The notes: generated from the sequence alone by a model not told the origin. Shown: positions 1 through 11,551, numbered from the stretch's first letter. The stretch: 64,000 nt of DNA from Loripinus fragilis (GCA_964019695.1 OZ026515.1:136024549-136088548); one strand, 5' to 3'. Program-made: numbers and translations.

Positions 1-114
1 AATGCGTCCCATGTAGGTAAGATAACTCTGCTGGAAGGATCTTTAGGCATTTGCTATTTGCATGCCCCTACACAATTTCAGTGTAAAGTAAATTTTGTGC
101 ACTTTTTTTAAATC

Positions 115-340
115 GAAAAACTGTGTCTCATTTCATGTTTAGCTATTTTAAGTGGCCACTCAAAAAATAGACCAAACATTAGTTTTAAAGACCGATTATC
201 ACTTAATGCAGGTCAAAAGTATTGCAGAATGCTCCAGGAGAGCATTCAGCAATACTTTCGACCTTCATTAAGCTACCATTTGTCTTTAAGACCTTTGTTT
301 GGTCTATTTTTGAGTTGCCGCTTAAGACAGGTTTTAATGT
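115..340. mobile_element. Palindromic MITE, family PAL1, copy 1
   Basis: The two halves are reverse complements: GTGGCCACTCAAAAAATAG near 152 pairs with a CTATTTTTGAGTTGCCGC stretch near 305, and the centre has GCAGAATGCTCCAGGAGAGC. The same core (AAAGTATTGCAGAATGCTCC) recurs at 18,796-18,973 and 59,321-59,558, so this is an interspersed palindromic element, not a local hairpin. The left end carries about 20 bases not seen in the other copies. No coding capacity. Confidence 0.7.
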
Positions 341-1409
341 ACAATGATTAAGTTTAACACTTTTAACACAATCATTTTAGTGAATGTGGTCTATTCCTTG
401 GTTCCACTCATTACCTTCTGACACCAGATACCATTAGCATACGTTCTACACGGGTCGAGACAGTACTTCGCAAATCTGTCGTCCACCTTTGTGATCCTTT
501 AAATATACCGTTTGTAAAACTGCGAAGCATATTTTACTTTGCCCATACTTTTTGATGTTTATTTATATCGTTTCATGTAAACTATGGTAACCCTTGGTTC
601 CTTCATATATAAATAAATCTATTTCACCCAATATGACACAATTACACAGCGATCTCGAATCATTGTCAAATAAAATCACACAAATAACCATCTCTTATAA
701 TGTTTATATTTTGGGCAATTGGACCTGGTAAAACTTGTACTAAGTTGAAACTTTGGTGAAGAAAGATGGCGAATTGTTCCAACTGCAGTAGAGCTGGGAT
801 GAAACAGAAGTACATTGCAATGCGATTTAGTATAACGCAAAGTAAATTATGTTGATATATTGATCATCTACGGGCGTAGGGTGTTTCATGGTTGGCTGCT
901 AATTCATAATTAAAGGCAACAACAGGGCGACAGTTTTCAAGAATGGATCCAAAGTAAACATTTATTGTCTTTGATATTCATATGGTATGTTAAATATTAT
1001 ACACTAGATTTTGCAAAACGACGTCTGAAAAATTTGCGACGGAATATCCTGCGATATTCTGTCGAAATAGTTTGACGTCATTAACTAAGTCACATTTCGT
1101 TGGATGACATGCGGCTTTATGCGGCTTGCAACGCTCTGATTTGAGAGGAAACTGCATAGGTGCATTAGAATGAGGATAACCGCGACCGTATATCCGACCG
1201 TATACCTCCCAAATGAAAACTTTGAATACTATGCAGTACACACCCATTTATTGGCATACCATTAAAGCTAGGTTGTCAAATGTAATGGGTTTCAATGGAT
1301 TACACTGAAGCGTAGCCTAAAAGAAAACCTAATTTTAGTGATCAATTCAAAAAGATAGTAAAACGTTATATAAGGGTTGGATATAATTTGGATATCATGC
1401 GACAGTCTG
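341..1409. other. No gene recognised
   Basis: AT-rich DNA. The longest reading frame is 85 codons on the minus strand at 990-1247; it has no recognisable domain and no sign of splicing, so it is not called. No repeat shared with other parts of the window was seen. Confidence 0.5.
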
Positions 1410-2066
1410 TATGCCTAGTTTTAAACCCAATCACGGGTTATAGCTATGGTTTCCTCTTTAATTGCACGACGGTGGGTCAGGCCTCAGACTCTTTGATGGC
1501 TCTGACGTAAAGCTTTAATCGGTGGGTTGGTGCCTGATGCTTATCTGTAGCTGGACCCACCGTGGCTCAACTTGAGGTTTTCTTTAGCTCTGACTATCTG
1601 TGAGTCATGAGCCCTTTTCTTTGTTTCATCATGGAGTGTTAATTTGATTAGAGTGTTTTCCATGATGATACATTGCATTAGTTAGATGGCCTCCATGCGA
1701 GCTGAACATTTCTTGTACTTCAACAACAGCAGAATCTTGGGCGAAGAATGCATTTAAGCCCCCCGGTGGCTTGGGTTGCTGTCCGTTCTGGGGCGGTGGT
1801 TCTGTTGTTGTTGACTTTTTGTTTATTGTTACTCCGATTGTGGGAGTCTGTGGTTGTTCTGTTTTGTTGTACGTTACTTTATGTCCATTCTAGTGTTGCA
1901 ATCATCTTGATGGGGAAGAGGGAGCCGATTGCTTTGCTTAATTTGTCTTCCTGGTGTCTCGTGATGGTTGAGTGGCTCTTCCTCGCGGTGCCACGGGGTT
2001 GTCTGCAGTTTGTGATTGTGGTATTTCCTGATCATACTCACTTACTATTTTTGATCTCTAAGTGAC
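1410..2066 (+). mobile_element. Interspersed repeat RepA, longest copy
   Basis: About 650 bases present in full or in part at nine or more other places in the window. The 5' part (about 1,430-1,620) has CCACCGTGGCTCAACTTGAG and the 3' part (1,750-2,060) has GCTGCTGTCCGTTCTGGGGC followed by GATTGTGGTATTTCCTGATC. Copies with only the 5' or only the 3' part exist, so it may be two linked modules. No clear tRNA-like A and B boxes were seen, so it is not shown to be a classical SINE. A 105-codon frame inside it (1748-2065) is low-complexity and judged not coding. Confidence 0.7.
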
Positions 2067-3023
2067 GATTTATAAGTTAGTTGTGATCTTGTGAAATAAT
2101 ATCAACTTCGAAACTTGTTTAAGGTGTATGATTAAGAGTTACACTGCTGGAGCTTCATAGAATGAAATGTAATTTTAAATTACATTTTAACGTTTCATAT
2201 AAGAACAATGAGTTTGAGTTTGTAGGCTATGGTATTCTCAAATAAAATATTGTTATAATTTGTTGCAAAGCTGTTCTTAACTTTTTACCAACGGTATATT
2301 TGATGGGCTATGCATAATTTCTTAGACCAATCAATTAAAATTAAAATTAAATTGGAGTAAACATTTCATCGGTCAAGAAATAGGAAGGGATTGTCTACTA
2401 ATTTAGTCTTATTTGAGCATCTTAAATAGTACTACTATCATTTTCTTTGCTGCATAACTATTGTTGTGAAGAAGAAAGCCATTTATCAGAAACCCGTCTG
2501 AATGAAACTATACTGGTTAGTTTTTCTTTTGTTGTTTGTTTATTTAATCAAATTACCATAAACTGTGATTACTTTATTTCAAATCTTGACGTTTTACTGG
2601 TATTAAACCGAAAAAGTGTAAGATTCAGTTACATCTTAATTCATCCACGCATGACGAGAGATATTGGAACATACTGCACCCCTCGCACTATAGTAGAACA
2701 GTACTATAATAGGTAATAGAGTGGCACTGTGCATTCACTTATTTTCTTGTTATACAACGCATGAAGCAACCTACTATATTTTGGTAACTTAATATAATGC
2801 CACATGCAGGTGTTTTCCATTGGAATATATTTAACCCTTATAATTGTTGAATCCGAATTTATCTTGTTTAGAAAAAAAAGTATAGGTCCAAATCAGCGGG
2901 AGGCCAGCACATAAGGATTCAACCCGTTTCCCACTGCTGGGAACTCGAATCGTGCTAGTTCATTTTATGCAAATTGCAGAGAGGTGCAGTAATAAAATAC
3001 CCAGCATGTAAAGGGTTATTAAG
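2067..3023. other. No gene recognised
   Basis: AT-rich noncoding DNA with an 89-codon frame (2447-2716, +) that shows no domain. Nothing else supported. Confidence 0.45.
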
Positions 3024-3200
3024 TTTTAGATGTAACTGAATTTAGATGTAACTGAATTTAGATGTCACTGAATTTAGATTTAGATGTAACTGAATTTAGA
3101 TGTCACTAAATTTAGATGTCACTGAATTTAGATGTAACTGAATTAAGATGTAACTGAATTATGATGTAACAGGATTTAGATGTAACTGAATTTAGATGTT
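3024..3200. repeat. 16-bp minisatellite
   Basis: About eleven tandem units of TTTAGATGTAACTGAA with variants GTCACTGAA and GTAACAGGA. Units abut without spacers, so this is a minisatellite and not a CRISPR array. It directly adjoins the tRNA-SINE at 3,199-3,401, whose A/T-rich tail may have seeded it. Confidence 0.9.
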
Positions 3201-3401
3201 TGATTTGATTTTGTGATTTGATTCTTTACGTCCCATCAACAATCTTTCGGTTATAAAGGGACGGGTCTTCCTGGGTTGAACCAGTACTAAGCTAGGATTA
3301 AAGTTCTCGATCAAGGACACTATGCAGTAACGCAGGTGAGGCTCGAACCCGCGGCCCCTCGGTCTCGAGCCAAGCACTCTACCACTGAGCCACTGCGCTC
3401 C
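3199..3401 (-). mobile_element. tRNA-derived SINE, copy 1
   Basis: On the minus strand it opens with GGAGCGCAGTGGCTCAGTGG (Pol III A-box region), then a B-box-like GGTTCGAGCCTCACC, a body with GGTTCAACCCAGGAAGACCC and a tail GATGGGACGTAAAGAATCAA. Four further copies lie at 10,690, 41,592, 48,540 and 48,808. The tRNA-like head retains both promoter boxes, but the body is not tRNA, so this is a SINE and not a tRNA gene. Confidence 0.9.
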
Positions 3402-3569
3402 TATCCAGCATTCAATGTTTGGCCATCACCGGTCTGCCTGCGAAACGCCATACGGCGTTTCGATGGCGGGCCGACGATGGCCCGCTTTTAGTGGTATTTG
3501 AATGCTCTCTCCCATCATCAACTAAAAAAAGTTGCACCCCTCTGAAAAAACATTCTGGATCCGCGCATG
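3402..3569. mobile_element. hAT-type MITE (family GATCC), partial copy
   Basis: Contains the family core palindrome GCGAAACGCCATACGGCG and ends in CTGGATCCGCGCATG, the same right end as the complete copy at 56,958-57,248. The left part is missing where the SINE ends at 3,401, so the SINE may have inserted into or truncated it. Confidence 0.65.
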
Positions 3570-4317
3570 CTCGTGCTGTTCCAAAACGTTGCTGTATTCA
3601 AAGACCATTGCAGTTGTATTCTAAGTCATTGGAAGGAGTGTATATAGCATGCAATGATAGCATTATAAGCTCCTGGCTTTGGTTATTAAACAAAAAACAT
3701 TTTACTAAATTTCCTTATATATATCTTAAAGGATTTATTATGTCAGAGCCTATAACTACAATCGAAATTGTTTGCGATACAAGTAATAGTGACACTAAGT
3801 ATTATACTCTACTTTAATATTGGGTTTGATTGTTTGTTTCTTTGTTTTAGTTGATTTTGTTAAGAATACATAGATGTTGTAGTTGTTACGTAACCTTTCA
3901 CAATACAGATTGAAAATGCAAAAACTTTAAGTGATTTTTAATTGAGTTAGGGACGTATGTGCCTCTACTCCAACATATATACAATGAGAAGAGCAATATC
4001 CAGCTTAACACGTTAAAAAGCATAATGCAAACTTATGGTTAAGTAAATGCAATTAGGTTAGCATTAGCCTGATAGAATATACAATATGCATTTGCTATGA
4101 GATAACACATTCAAAAGCCACTGGCCTTGTATATATAAGCTGCAAAATGTTTAAATGATTTGCTTGTTGCTTAGTCGTAAGTGTTATAATTTTTTGTTTA
4201 GTGGACCATCTGCAAAAGTATGGGGAATTTGCTTTCTTCTTATTTCTGAATAGACAGGGCATATAAGGAGGAAGTGATACTCATCTTTTGTCATGTTAAT
4301 TTTGCAGTATATATATA
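3570..4317. other. No gene recognised
   Basis: AT-rich. A frame from the adjacent MITE continues to 3,817, but its start lies in repeat DNA and it has no domain. Confidence 0.45.
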
Positions 4318-4872
4318 CTGAGGGAAAAAAGTTTAGCAATTATTTATAATGGGGTTTCCCATAGGCGATCTTTGAAGCGTTAGATCTTTTTAATCGGCAG
4401 GTTTGCAAACATGTCAGATGTTTGAAAATGACCTAATGGTTACCCGCAAGTGGTCAAAAGAAACAAGATCCGACATCATAGTGAGGATTTGAACTGCTGA
4501 GCATTTAAATTTCAAACGTTACTCAATTGAAAGGGAGGTAATTTGGAAAAATACGATTTTCAACTAAAAACTGTACGCAAAGGGTGAACATAACATTCAG
4601 TTTTAAACCGTTTTTCACTTTCTTGCTTTTGGATCTAAACATTTGACAGAATAATGAAACTTTCAGTCGAAAACTACTCGCACTTTTGCCAGATAAGCTG
4701 TTTTAGCAAAAGGGAATAAAATCAGACTTTACATTAAGTGAAATGTCAATCTGGTAATGTCATCGTACTCGTGAACGTTTGTCAACATATATTTTGACAC
4801 TTTGAGATTTAGAGTCCTATTTCTTCTAAACTGCTAATCCCCAAAGTATATTGCTAATCTTTTTTCCCTCAG
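4318..4872. mobile_element. TIR element with TA target duplication (555 bp)
   Basis: Both ends read CTGAGGGAAAAAAG(T/A)TTAGCAAT inward and are flanked by TA. This layout fits a non-autonomous Tc1/mariner-superfamily element. No transposase frame is visible inside. Confidence 0.7.
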
Positions 4873-5189
4873 TATATAAACGATCGGCTCTGTCAATGTG
4901 ATTTAGATTATAACGAGAAGTTTTAATTGCCTAACTATGAGACGAGCAACGATAACGTATTAGCTGTATTCTGTGTTTTTCATTAGTTACAAAATCAAAA
5001 TAATGTTCAAATCAGAACTCACTCTTGAAGCATTTATACGTTGATAATTTTGACATATTATTCAGATCACCAAATCATCCTTGCAAGAATAATCATATAA
5101 ATGTTCTATAATCTGGTTTACTTGTAATAGTGTGATATCTTTATAATCCCACAAAATGACAACCCTAGGTTATCCGGAATCTGCTTTGC
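4873..5189. other. No gene recognised
   Basis: AT-rich noncoding DNA between the TIR element and a LINE fragment. Confidence 0.4.
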
Positions 5190-5775
5190 CTTTACTGTCC
5201 GAAATGACATGGTGTAGGATAGTGACAGTGTTCAGCTACATCTACCTCATGGAGATAAGTTTCTTGCAATAATGTGTTGGTAGGACATTTCACTCTGAAC
5301 CAATACTTAAGTATACGCTCTTTTCTCATAACATATAATGGAACACGTCCTAACTCACCGTATACAGCTGCAGATGGTGTCTGGGATTTTATTTTTAATA
5401 CTTTTTTCAGGAATTTATGATGAAATCTTTCAATATCTGATGCAGGGTTTTTCACTAACATAGTTAAGTATAGGTACAGGTAGGATCATGGAATCAAATA
5501 GCATTATCTTTTCCTATTCTTTCAAACAAATTGTTTCGGGAAAATAATGCTTCTGTTGCCTGTTCTGCTAGAGCCTTTTGAGCCTGGTAAAATATTCCAT
5601 TTTAGCTGAGTGTCATGCCAAGATGTGTACATGTAAATGTGATTTAACTTAACAGTTTCAAGAGGAGAGCCATCATACTGGAGATTGAGGTTTTCACGTC
5701 TATTGCCAGATTTAAAAACCATTGATTTTGTTTTTAACGTTTTACTTATAAAGCACGCTGCCCCTTGTGAATATG
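5190..5775 (-). pseudogene. LINE reverse-transcriptase C-terminal fragment
   Basis: Two minus-strand blocks in different frames. The first (about 5,775-5,530) has KTKSMVF and NLQYDGSPLETV, the stretch after the RT active site in many non-LTR retrotransposons. The second (5,461-5,192) has IERFHHKFLKKVL and AAVYGELGRVPLYV. Both resemble blocks in the LINE at 59,565-61,260 (LWYYDGEPLERV, YAVYGDLGRYPLSV), so they are probably the same clade. Frameshifts, stops and loss of the catalytic region make it a dead fragment. The clade was not determined. Confidence 0.75.
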
Positions 5776-6150
5776 TACAATCACGTGTGTTCAAATCAAC
5801 GTTATGTAGGCTTGATACCTATAGGAGACGTTGGGCATTTAAACAATACCATTTACCTGATAACATGTTTACAAAGATATATAGCTCGAGTAAGAAACGA
5901 ACAGTTTGCGATTGTGTTTAAGCTGCATAATCTGTAACTTTTGATTTTCTAATTTTGGAAATAAAGTTTCTATTTTTCAAGGATACAGTAAAAAGTCTCA
6001 AATTCATGTAAACATTTTACCATTTTCATAAATTTTAACAAATTATATCTATCAAAACAACAGCATTTATGTTAAAAATCAACTTTCTAGAATTATTGGA
6101 GGAACGTAAATAATTCCTAACAAGAGAAAAATCACCTGTTTGTATTAGAT
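5776..6150. other. No gene recognised
   Basis: AT-rich. A 78-codon plus-strand frame here is antisense to the LINE fragment and is ignored. Confidence 0.4.
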
Positions 6151-6632
6151 AAATACATAATATCATAATAGTAACTTGATCTGGCGTACAGTATCACGTC
6201 GAGTGGATGAGGTCATACCATCGGATCACCCGAGACGCGTAGCGTCGAGGGTGATCCAGTGGTATGGCATCATCCACGAGACGTGATACTGTACGCCAGA
6301 TCAAGTTACTATTATGATAATATGTTTATTATATGCCTTTTTTCTTAAATTCTTTCTGATTTTAAAACCTGCTTTGGCCTTTAATCCCGAAAAATTGCGG
6401 GAACGTTTACCATAACGTTACGTTTCTTGACGTCACGTCAACATGTTTCCGTCTCTGGTTCCATGCTTGCAATTTACTTATCGTTACGTCGCCGCGAAAG
6501 CAGGTAACCAACGTTAGCCTCGTTTTAAAGGATAGTGATATGGATTCAGAAAACCTCAGTTCGCTGATCCGACTTTCTGTATCATATGGCCAGAAAACAG
6601 ACAGTTCTAAAGTCGTATCAGTTATAGGTATA
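6151..6632 (-). mobile_element. 480-bp half-palindromic element E480, copy A
   Basis: The first 160 bases form a near-perfect palindrome (arms about 70 bases starting TAGTAACTTGATCTGGCGTA), followed by about 320 unique bases. A second copy in the opposite orientation lies at 26,881-27,343, where it interrupts a DIRS-like element, so E480 is mobile. A 78-codon minus-strand frame (6,643-6,407; FWPYDTESRISELRFSES) is shared by both copies, but no domain is recognised. Confidence 0.75.
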
Positions 6633-6938
6633 TAATAATTCACAGTTCCATGCAGCTTTCAGCTGTACTGAACATATTTATTGTGAAAACATAACTTAAT
6701 TCTATTTTTACAAATGATCAATAGAAGAAAAAAAAATCGAAAAACGTTCATAGTTACAGATCTAGTCTCTTTAACAACTGAATTCAAAAACAAACAAATT
6801 GGAGTAAGACCAGGAAGTCCAGAATCACAGATCACACACCAAACCACGACACTGATGGTTTTTTCTTTAGTCTTCAACTTATTCTATAGAGGGAGTCGAA
6901 TGGTTATTTCAAGAAAACTATATTTTTTCTAACATTCC
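6633..6938. other. No gene recognised
   Basis: AT-rich; overlapping 72-codon frames on both strands carry no recognisable domain. Confidence 0.35.
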
Positions 6939-7046
6939 AGGAGGGGTCCAGCTTTTTCCAGGGTTCCCAAATGCTTATTTCTATAGAACTTGTGCTTTTT
7001 CCAGGGGGTCCGAACCCTCTGTCCCCCCCCTCTGGATCCGCGCATG
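6939..7046. mobile_element. GATCC-family hAT MITE, end fragment
   Basis: Has GGGGTCC repeats and the diagnostic end CTCTGGATCCGCGCATG. Only the right terminal region survives. Confidence 0.55.
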
Positions 7047-7157
7047 GATATGTGAATGTACAATTCCAGCAGTATAATAAAGGGGGTAGACAAGCTTAGT
7101 TGTATGTCAGAATTACAATAATTGCTAAACTCTTGTGTATGCTGCGTAATCTTATGT

Positions 7158-7322
7158 GCTGTTTTGTCGTCTGCTGACTAATTTCAAATTACTTTTTCAC
7201 AATAATCCTTGATAAATACCATTTAGCGTGTATAACAGTTAAGATGTAGATCAGACCCGAGCTTGTTCAGGGTCCAAACTGTTTGGAAATGTTATCAGCA
7301 GACGGCGGGCAAAGTGTTAAAA
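7158..7322. mobile_element. MITE-like fragment with GTCGTCTGCTG / CAGCAGACG ends
   Basis: Starts TTGTCGTCTGCTGAC, carries AGGGTCCAAACTGTTTGG centrally and ends ATCAGCAGACGGCGG. The same modules recur at 17,982-18,231, 18,518, 19,070, 20,385 and 45,530, so this is a dispersed family. Boundaries are approximate. Confidence 0.5.
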
Positions 7323-7856
7323 TGCACTTTAAATTCAAAGATATAGATTTATCATTAGGTCGCGTGTTAACAGGCACAAGGGATTAGCAGAAATCAGAGA
7401 ATCAGACAAGCTTTTAGTCTGACGATGTCATGTTTGTAGTTCGCATTTCTAGAACGACATCGTCTCCAGAATGATCCGACCAAATAGCCGCTTCTAAGCA
7501 TGCACCAATCTCACTAAAATAAGAAAATGGGCACTGTTTCACGTGGCTCGAAGTGGAGGGTATGTTAATATTTAACGTCTTGTGTTATTCACGCGGTGTC
7601 AAATGTCCCGGCAAGGTCGTATTTTACTGAAATTGGAGCGTGACATCCTTGATTGCTATCCAAAAGGTGATCATGACACATGATTTCTTTCAGTATTGTG
7701 TATAAAAATACTATATACGTTTTTACTGTATTAATGCAAATAACCATAATGGCCCATAGACATATAATCAAATACAAATACAAAAACAAAACAGGATAGG
7801 AAGGTACACAAAACAAAAATATGCAATAAAATAACACCATTTTAGTAAAGGAGTTA
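7323..7856. other. No gene recognised
   Basis: Noncoding by eye; an 83-codon minus-strand frame (7589-7840) is hydrophobic low-complexity sequence without a domain. Confidence 0.4.
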
Positions 7857-7890
7857 ATTTCTGCACGGGCCTTAGTTTTTGACTTGGCAC

Positions 7891-8193
7891 AGTAAAATGC
7901 ATTTAAGCCCCCCCACCCCCCCCCCCCCCTGTGGCTTAGGCTGCTGTCCGTTCTAAGGCGGTGGTTCTGTTGTTGTTGACTTTTTGTTTATTTTTACTCC
8001 CATTGTGGGAGTCTGTAGGTTCTATGTTTTGTTGTACGTTACTTTGTGTCCATTCTAGTATTGCAATCATCTGAGAGCTGGTTGCATTGCTTAATTTGTC
8101 CTCTTGGTGTCTCGTGATGGTTGAGTGGCTCGTCCTCGCGATGCAATGTTTGTGATTGCGGTATTTCCTAATCATACTCACTTACTATTTTTT
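7891..8193 (+). mobile_element. RepA, 3' part, inserted in the left arm
   Basis: Matches 1,750-2,060, including GCTGCTGTCCGTTCTAAGGC and GCGGTATTTCCTAATCATAC. The opposite arm reads straight through this point (CTGGCACAACTTACCTGCC on the minus strand near 16,875), which marks it as an insertion. Confidence 0.8.
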
Positions 8194-8479
8194 ACTTGCC
8201 AGAAAAGGTTTGACTGCTGAAATGCAATCCTGAGGTTTTCTGCAACATTCCTAGATTCGTCATACAGTCAAATTGTGGTAGCCGTTTTGCTGTAGGACGC
8301 CATCTTTAAACGTACCTCCCGCTAAATAAGGCTTAGGTAAAACTGAGAGGAAACATGCTTAATGTTCATCTATTGCTTTCTTTTAAGCATAGTCCCCTTT
8401 AAAGGAATGTTCTATATTTATGCAATGGTATAAGACAGTTCAGCAATATAAAACATAAGTATATATGGTATATCAGACG

Positions 8480-9030
8480 TGAAAATGTCCAACAGAAGGG
8501 GTGGTTTATATAATGTATCCAAATTCAAAAAGAAATGCAATCTTCCCCATTTCTTAATTTATCGAGTAAAATAGCATATTTATAATCATATTGAATTTTT
8601 TTTTATCGTATGTTTATCATGTTTTAGATTTGATGAAAATCAAACAAAGAACATACTTGTAATGACAATTCAGGAAATCGTGTATTACATAATTTTCAGT
8701 GTACGTTCTCTGTTGCATTAAATTGTATGTGTGACCATACGTAATTCTTATATATGGACACGACAATTGCTTTAAAAGCATTTAATAATTGCAGCAGAGA
8801 GCCAGTATGCGTTTAAACAGCATATCATATGATATTGCAGTTATATACGCTACTTACTTTCTAATGTACTACTATTTAATGCAGTACTATCATTAAACAA
8901 TTGGCTGCCAAAAGACCTCCATAAAATGAGGTTTGTATACTGTGATTTTCTAAAACCACATTATAAATGGCACAATATGAAGTATGTTAGCTTTTCTGCG
9001 TTTGAGGCGTTACCTTGCAATAGCCAAAAT
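8480..9030 (+). pseudogene. Decayed unidentified reading frame, left-arm copy
   Basis: Fragments such as LYMDTTIALKAFN (near 8,755) match the better preserved minus-strand frame in the right arm (16,076-16,600). Frameshifts and stops break it every 20-40 codons. The family is not recognised; no function is inferred. It is more decayed than its partner. Confidence 0.5.
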
Positions 9031-9414
9031 CACTACGTTGTCCTATAGTAACGGGAATTCCTGTTGTGTTAATATCAAATTATTCTTACATTATCAATAT
9101 TATATTTTAATTGAAAGCAAATGACTAGCAATATGATTTTAACTAATTTAGACACCTTTTATTAGGTATATATGCTACTTTCTGTTAAATACAAAATTGA
9201 ATACAATAACAGCACTATATGAGTTTACACTACTAATGTATGTAAATTACTGTCATTGGAGTGCTAAATAATTGGAGAAATGACGAATATTGTCTTATTT
9301 GACACCACCAGCAACTAAGAATAAACTACAACAAAGCTTTGCTGATTAAAAGGAAAAAACATGAACCAAAATCACATAAAATATCATTTTAAGACAGAGT
9401 GTTCTATCACATAT

Positions 9415-9446
9415 GAGCCGTGACATGAGACTTCCAACAATGTGGT
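9415..9446. repeat. Isolated end of the GAGCCGTGACATGAG MITE family
   Basis: GAGCCGTGACATGAGACTTC followed by CAACAATGTGG equals the terminal repeat of the MITEs at 46,471, 49,488 and 54,971. Only one end is present. Confidence 0.6.
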
Positions 9447-9812
9447 CAAAAATGAAATTTTCACTTTTTCACAATTTAACAAAAGGACCATCTTGTGGGA
9501 TTCAAATGCTTCAAATTTCATTTCAATGTGTTGTATTTAACCATTAATAACTGCGCAGAGAAACTGATACCCACAGCGAGTTTTGACGTCATGAAAATAG
9601 TTGCGACGCTAACGTTAATTTTCTTATAGACTAGGCTAGAAATTAAAATTCATATCTAAAAACAGCGGTGGCGGCAGTAGCAGGAGTTACATGTATAAAT
9701 TCGAATGTAAGTATATACTTTCATACAGCACGTGCGGAATTCACCAAGTAACGCGCGGATCTCATGTCACACGAAAAAAGAGAAAAAAATCGAGATTTTA
9801 TGTTTTTCTCAT
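9447..9812. other. No gene recognised
   Basis: AT-rich noncoding DNA. Confidence 0.4.
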
Positions 9813-10475
9813 TGATTTTCGAGGATAAAGTTTGTTTGTTTTTTGTTTTTATTTAAGCAAACTTGTTTGCGATTAAAGTTGTCAGTAGAGGAAAATAGGC
9901 GCCAACGTTTCCAAAAGATCCCTAGCTTGTCTTGTGTACATAGATGAAGATAATTCGGTCAAATTTTGACGTTAAAATTCGTAGAGGCGTTGTAGAAAAG
10001 CTTCGTCTCAAAATAATATTAACAAGCGGCGAATATAACGTTATTCAACGGTTGTGTAGCATAACCCTGCCGTTTTCACGCTCGGACTATTCCATGCATA
10101 TGAAGAATCTATTTTGAGCGTGATCACTTGTAGGTACAGGAGCTGGGATTTCGCATAACGTGCCATTTTTCTCTTACGCACAAGCTCCAAAACGAACGGT
10201 TTTGAGATGAACCCACTCGCTTAACACACGTTCGATTCAGACGCGATTTCCAAGGTATTTGAACAAGCCATCCATCGCTTGGCGGCGGTGCAATGTAAAC
10301 TTTTTGACTGACATTTTGGATTTATGCATCATAAAATGTACAAATGCGCAGAGTTAACTGCGGCATCTTGGATGTTGGAACCGATTGGAGAAGTTGGCGC
10401 TATTTTTTCTCTTCAACTTTTATCACGATCTCGGTAAAATCAAACATAAAAAAGTAACCCCCGAAAATCAAATCA
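9813..10475. mobile_element. MITE with long imperfect inverted ends
   Basis: About 90-base ends are imperfect reverse complements: TTGATTTTCGAGGATAA and GGCGCCAACGTTTCCAA on the left, against TTGATTTTCGGGGGTTA and AGCGCCAACTTCTCCAA read inward from the right. No coding frame inside. The superfamily is not assigned. Confidence 0.5.
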
Positions 10476-10689
10476 AATTTTTATACGTGTTGTTTAAGTT
10501 TAAAGTAGTTTAGCCGTGTCTTCCCTGTTCAAATTAGATCTTTCATACTACATGCAATGCTTTACTTCAATGTTCCCGTTAGAATTACAAAACAAAATAT
10601 TGAGTTCCCTTTAGCTCGCTCTTCATCTGCACAATTGCCCAGTTCGATCAGTCTGTTCGTTTATTATCGATTATTTTCAGTTTTGTTTG

Positions 10690-10887
10690 TTTGTTTGATT
10701 TGATTCTTTACGCCCCATCAACAATCTTTGAGTTAAACAGGGACGGGTCTTCCTGGGTTGAACCAGTACTAAGCTAGGATAAATGTGTCTTTCTCAAGGT
10801 CCACAGCACAGTGACGCCGGTGAGGCTCGAACCCGCGGCCCCTCGGTCTCGAGTCAAGCACTCTGCCACTGAACCAGTGTACTCCCA
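10690..10887 (-). mobile_element. tRNA-derived SINE, copy 2
   Basis: Same family as 3,199-3,401; the minus strand has GAGGCTCGAACCCGCGG complement (B box) and a mutated A box (GGTTCAGTGGCAGAGTGC). Tail GATTCTTTACGCCCC on the plus strand. Confidence 0.88.
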
Positions 10888-11551
10888 ATTATTTTCAGTA
10901 AAACAGAATTTAAGAATTAAAGGTAGTGGAAAAACTGCGAGGCATCTCGTGTATCAGCTTCAACAAATCCTTTAGACTATATGCGTTTTTATTTAAAATA
11001 GAAAAGGTTACGCTGCATCTAATAAAATCATTTAATTTTGTTCAATAGTTTAATTCGATAAGCTTTATAATGAGTATTTATTTAGGTTTTAAATACCATG
11101 TTCCGAAAAGACGATTACCTGACTGTTTCAAAACTGCAAACAGCTTGTTTCAATCATAAATATTTTAAGAATTATAAACTGTTGAATACGATACCCCAAA
11201 TAAAATGATGAATATAGTTAGAACCATTTCACTTTGAAAGTTAGCATGTAATACTGTCTGTTAACTAAATGAGCATTTTATGGATAAACGATAGTAAAGA
11301 GCTATACTTAACAGCGTATCTGGTGTAAAGTACCATTTTGCTGCTTGTATGACAATATGTAACGTACATTACAAACTATGCTAAACTAATAACACTTTAT
11401 AAGTAGAGGTTTTATATAGAAGAAAACATTTCCCTGATAATGGGTAAAATCAGTTATTATGGTGGGTTTTACTAAATGACAATGATCTCATGTGATATGA
11501 TCATATCCAAGGAAACATGTTAATAGCTGCCTACGAAACTATTTTAAACCT
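10888..11551. other. No gene recognised
   Basis: AT-rich noncoding DNA within the core between the two inverted arms. Confidence 0.4.

Larger units (their letters stand above)
7857..9410 (+). repeat. Left arm of a large inverted repeat pair
   Basis: Reverse-complement homology to 14,690-16,916. Examples: GGGCCTTAGTTTTTGAC (7,867) pairs with GTCAAAAACTAAGGCCC (16,888), and ATTCTTATATATGGACA (8,746) with TGTCCATATATAAGAAT (16,300). The arm is interrupted by a RepA copy (7,891-8,193) and has about 228 bases (9,031-9,258) absent from the other arm. Divergence is visible in every block, so the duplication is not recent. Confidence 0.8.

Noticed and set aside
990..1247. 85-codon minus-strand frame with several Cys/His
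   Set aside because: Cys/His spacing fits no zinc finger I know and there is no supporting context.
1748..2065. 105-codon hydrophobic frame
   Set aside because: Lies wholly in RepA; other copies do not keep it open.
3024..3200. Possible CRISPR-like array
   Set aside because: Units are contiguous with no spacers, in a eukaryotic setting; a minisatellite.
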